Shown one piece after another: positions 20,346 to 21,374 of a DNA stretch of 21,374 nucleotides. The translations under genes were made by a program, and so were the position numbers. This stretch comes from a virus, in IMG/VR virus record IMGVR_UViG_3300048007_000158, positions 1 to 21,374 of that record. One strand, written 5' to 3'. Positions within the stretch are counted from its first letter, which is position 1, and every line of letters begins with the position of its first letter. The notes beneath the pieces are model-generated. The model was not told the origin of the DNA and searched no databases. It saw nothing but the letters and a program-made list of their open reading frames with translations.

Positions 20346-20666
20346 TTAGTCGTTTTCTAGTTCTGCGTATGCTTCGTGACAAGCGCCTAGCAGCGTTGCA
20401 TAAGCCAACTGCGTTGCGTGGTTTGCGAACGAGTCAAACTTCTCATAGCCGATGTCGTCTAGGTAATCCTCGCCCTCGTTAGTGTCACACTCAGCACAGA
20501 GGATGATTGCTTTATAGGTGTGGATGACCCACTCGTGACCGTCGCACATCTGGTTTAGCATCTCACCTGCGTCTGTGCCGTATTCTTTCTGCTCAAGCAT
20601 TGCCGCAGCTGCTATCTCTTTCGCTTCTTGTCGTAGGATGTAGTCGTTGATTCTAAAGTCAGTCAT
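20346..20666 (-). CDS. Hypothetical early protein (106 aa)
   Basis: TAAGGAGCAACAACC precedes the ATG. The product is acidic and mostly helical (MTDFRINDYILRQEAKEIAAAAMLEQKEYG; GEDYLDDIGYEKFDSFANHATQLAYATLLGACHEAYAELEND). A central part (QMCDGHEWVIHTYKAIILCAECDTNEG) has Cys and His residues that could bind a metal. The negative charge would suit a DNA-mimic or inhibitor protein, but this is inference. The family is not recognised. Confidence 0.65.
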   Translation of the reverse strand: MTDFRINDYILRQEAKEIAAAAMLEQKEYGTDAGEMLNQMCDGHEWVIHTYKAIILCAECDTNEGEDYLDDIGYEKFDSFANHATQLAYATLLGACHEAYAELEND

Positions 20667-20678
20667 GGTTGTTGCTCC

Positions 20679-20858
20679 TTATAGTGAGTAAGTATATTGT
20701 GGCATCTTTGTACTAACGCGCTCGATAACGTCTGCGCCGCTCATCTGTGCTGTGAAGGCTGTCGGTATTGTGTCAGAGCCGAACAGTTCAGCAATCATTG
20801 GGTCGCTGTGTTGCGCCATCCATGTGCCGTCTTCGATATAGAGTTTAACTGTGTGCAT
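20679..20858 (-). CDS. First gene of the leftward operon, hypothetical (59 aa)
   Basis: I chose the ATG at 20858, because TAAGGAGCAAAACC precedes it; a longer open frame to 20936 would cover the promoter and lacks a ribosome site. The product begins MHTVKLYIEDGTWMAQHSDPMIAELFG and continues DTIPTAFTAQMSGADVIERVSTKMPQYTYSL. It looks like a small alpha/beta protein with a beta hairpin at the start. It is the first gene downstream of the sigma70-type promoter, so it is probably made immediately after infection. The family is not recognised. Confidence 0.65.
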   Translation of the reverse strand: MHTVKLYIEDGTWMAQHSDPMIAELFGSDTIPTAFTAQMSGADVIERVSTKMPQYTYSL

Positions 20859-20904
20859 GGTTTTGCTCCTTAGTTGTGGGCGCTTTGTTGCGCCAGTGGT
20901 TGCT

Positions 20905-20933
20905 AAGATATACAAGTGATTTTGCCTTGTCAA
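20905..20933 (-). promoter_or_regulatory. Sigma70-type promoter for the leftward operon
   Basis: On the - strand a perfect TTGACA (-35, plus positions 20928-20933) is followed by 17 nt and TATCTT (-10, plus 20905-20910). An overlapping TATATC with a 15-nt spacer is an alternative -10. The predicted transcript start lies about 40 nt before the first ATG (20858). The region upstream is AT-rich, as in strong phage early promoters. Confidence 0.75.
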
Positions 20934-21021
20934 CACTATTTAACAATTAATTTGCATATTTATTGGCACTGCTCTTTGTTGCCTATATAGAAGCTACAAG
21001 GACTGGTCAGCTCTGTGTGTT

Positions 21022-21093
21022 GGTGGCTGTGGTGGCTGTGGTGTCTCTGTTGTCTCTGTTGTCTCTGGTGTCTCTGGTGTCTCTGGTGTCTCT
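21022..21093. repeat. Tandem array of eight 9-bp units
   Basis: The units read GGTGGCTGT twice, GGTGTCTCT once, GTTGTCTCT twice and GGTGTCTCT three times, without interruption. The strands are very unequal in composition: the + strand has almost no A and the - strand almost no T. The 17-nt sequence at 21025-21041 recurs exactly at 21260-21276. Confidence 0.9.
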
Positions 21094-21120
21094 GTAGGCA
21101 GCAACACAGTCACACACACT

Positions 21121-21135
21121 TGTCAAGTCTTGACA
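21121..21135. promoter_or_regulatory. 15-bp palindrome, operator-like
   Basis: TGTCAAG-T-CTTGACA is a perfect inverted repeat with 7-bp arms and a 1-nt centre. Each arm contains a TTGACA hexamer on one strand. No good -10 follows at the right spacing in either direction, so a dimeric regulator site is more likely than a promoter. Confidence 0.6.
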
Positions 21136-21171
21136 GCCTACCCAATCTCTGCTAGCTCTGCAGCTGCGCAG

Positions 21172-21231
21172 GCTATGCAAGAACCATGCCAACTCTGCAG
21201 GCTCTGCAGCTATGCAACTATCGTGCCAACT
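21172..21231. repeat. 23-bp imperfect direct repeat
   Basis: Copies at 21172-21194 and 21209-21231 share GCTATGCAA at one end and TGCCAACT at the other, with 19 of 23 positions identical and a 37-bp period. CTCTGCAG motifs surround both copies. Confidence 0.8.
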
Positions 21232-21279
21232 AAGGCGGGGTAGCAATTTAGGGGCGGGGGGCTGTGGTGGCTGTGGAGA

Positions 21280-21308
21280 ATTATAGTGGTAGGCTACCAA
21301 GCACAAAA
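21280..21308 (-). promoter_or_regulatory. Candidate second promoter with palindrome in the spacer
   Basis: On the - strand there is a perfect TATAAT (plus 21280-21285). Possible -35 sequences are weak (TTGTGC at 15 nt or TTTTGT at 17 nt). The spacer contains TGGTAG-G-CTACCA (21287-21299), an inverted repeat with 6-bp arms that could bind a regulator. Transcription would run leftward through the repeat region toward the early genes. Confidence 0.45.
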
Positions 21309-21313
21309 TAGTG

Positions 21314-21357
21314 CAATTTAGCAACTTAAATTTAACAAAAAAGGTCAATTTAGCAAC
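21314..21357. repeat. Two copies of a 12-bp AT-rich direct repeat
   Basis: CAATTTAGCAAC occurs at 21314-21325 and 21346-21357, 32 bp apart. A partial copy (GCAATTTAG) lies at 21243-21251. The sequence between them is very AT-rich. Such spaced repeats can be protein-binding sites at promoters or origins. Confidence 0.75.
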
Positions 21358-21374
21358 ATAGTCTATGCAATGCT

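Larger units (their letters stand above)
20859..21374. other. Non-coding control region at the right end
   Basis: I see no supportable gene in these 516 nt. The stretch holds the early promoter, an array of eight 9-bp repeats, two separated copies of a 17-bp GGCTGTGG-type sequence, a 15-bp palindrome, a 23-bp imperfect direct repeat, a second candidate promoter with a palindrome in its spacer, and two copies of CAATTTAGCAAC. This density of repeats and palindromes is typical of a phage regulatory region or replication origin. An open frame on the - strand here (21007-21348) starts with TTG, has no ribosome site and mostly translates the repeats. Confidence 0.75.

Noticed and set aside
21022-21093. 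Possible CRISPR-like array
   Set aside because: Units are 9 bp and directly joined, with no spacers; this is a simple tandem repeat.
21007-21348. Open frame of 113 codons on the - strand in the control region
   Set aside because: It starts with TTG without a ribosome site, and its C-terminal third is only the translation of the 9-bp array (RDT/RDN repeats). It overlaps palindromes and promoter-like sites and is more likely non-coding.

Overview
The window looks like part of a tailed-phage genome, most likely a short-tailed (podovirus-type) phage of a marine or aquatic bacterium. The evidence is a block of virion genes on the + strand (about 1-9030) facing a block of replication, nucleotide-metabolism and small unknown genes on the - strand (about 9132-20858). 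The replication set is T7-like: primase-helicase, family A DNA polymerase, putative ssDNA-binding protein and 5'-3' exonuclease. It comes with a B12-dependent (class II) ribonucleotide reductase, a MazG-like pyrophosphohydrolase, a metallophosphoesterase and a DUF3310 protein. I see no integrase, repressor, terminase, major capsid, RNA polymerase or recognisable endolysin; these may lie outside the window. The host and exact phage genus are inference.

Left block, + strand: the C-terminal end of an adaptor-like gene (1-257), a 507-aa nozzle-like tail protein, a 77-aa tail-fibre-like stub, a 51-aa protein, a DUF1353 protein, a small lipoprotein, a 526-aa protein with a poly-Gly run and a long Asp/Gly/Leu repeat, and three large Ala/Gln-rich proteins (324, 409 and 747 aa) that fit internal virion (DNA-ejection) proteins by position and composition. 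A tiny Lys/Ala-rich gene (8920-9030) closes the block. A perfect 16-bp-stem bidirectional terminator (9076-9116) separates the converging blocks.

Right block, - strand, in order of transcription (right to left): a non-coding control region (20859-21374) with a good sigma70-type promoter, palindromes and several repeat families; about a dozen very small early genes of unknown function, two of them membrane proteins and several with Cys pairs; then primase-helicase, two small cysteine-containing proteins, DNA polymerase, ssDNA-binding protein, exonuclease, HNH endonuclease, metallophosphoesterase, a 58-aa protein, DUF3310, MazG and finally the reductase. Nearly all genes overlap by 1-28 nt or are separated by a few bases, and most are preceded by a strong AAGGAG(CAA) ribosome site, so the block is probably one long operon with translational coupling. 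Several real genes are too short for usual length cut-offs (51, 36, 58, 54, 47 and 29 aa); they are included here.

The most unusual observation is a 27-bp sequence present as perfect copies on opposite strands, at 8845-8871 (+) and 18771-18797 (-). Each copy has exactly 48 nt between its end and the next start codon, and the intervening leader is also partly conserved. This looks like a shared leader or promoter element of the phage, with one copy upstream of the small basic protein gene and the other upstream of an HNH-like gene.
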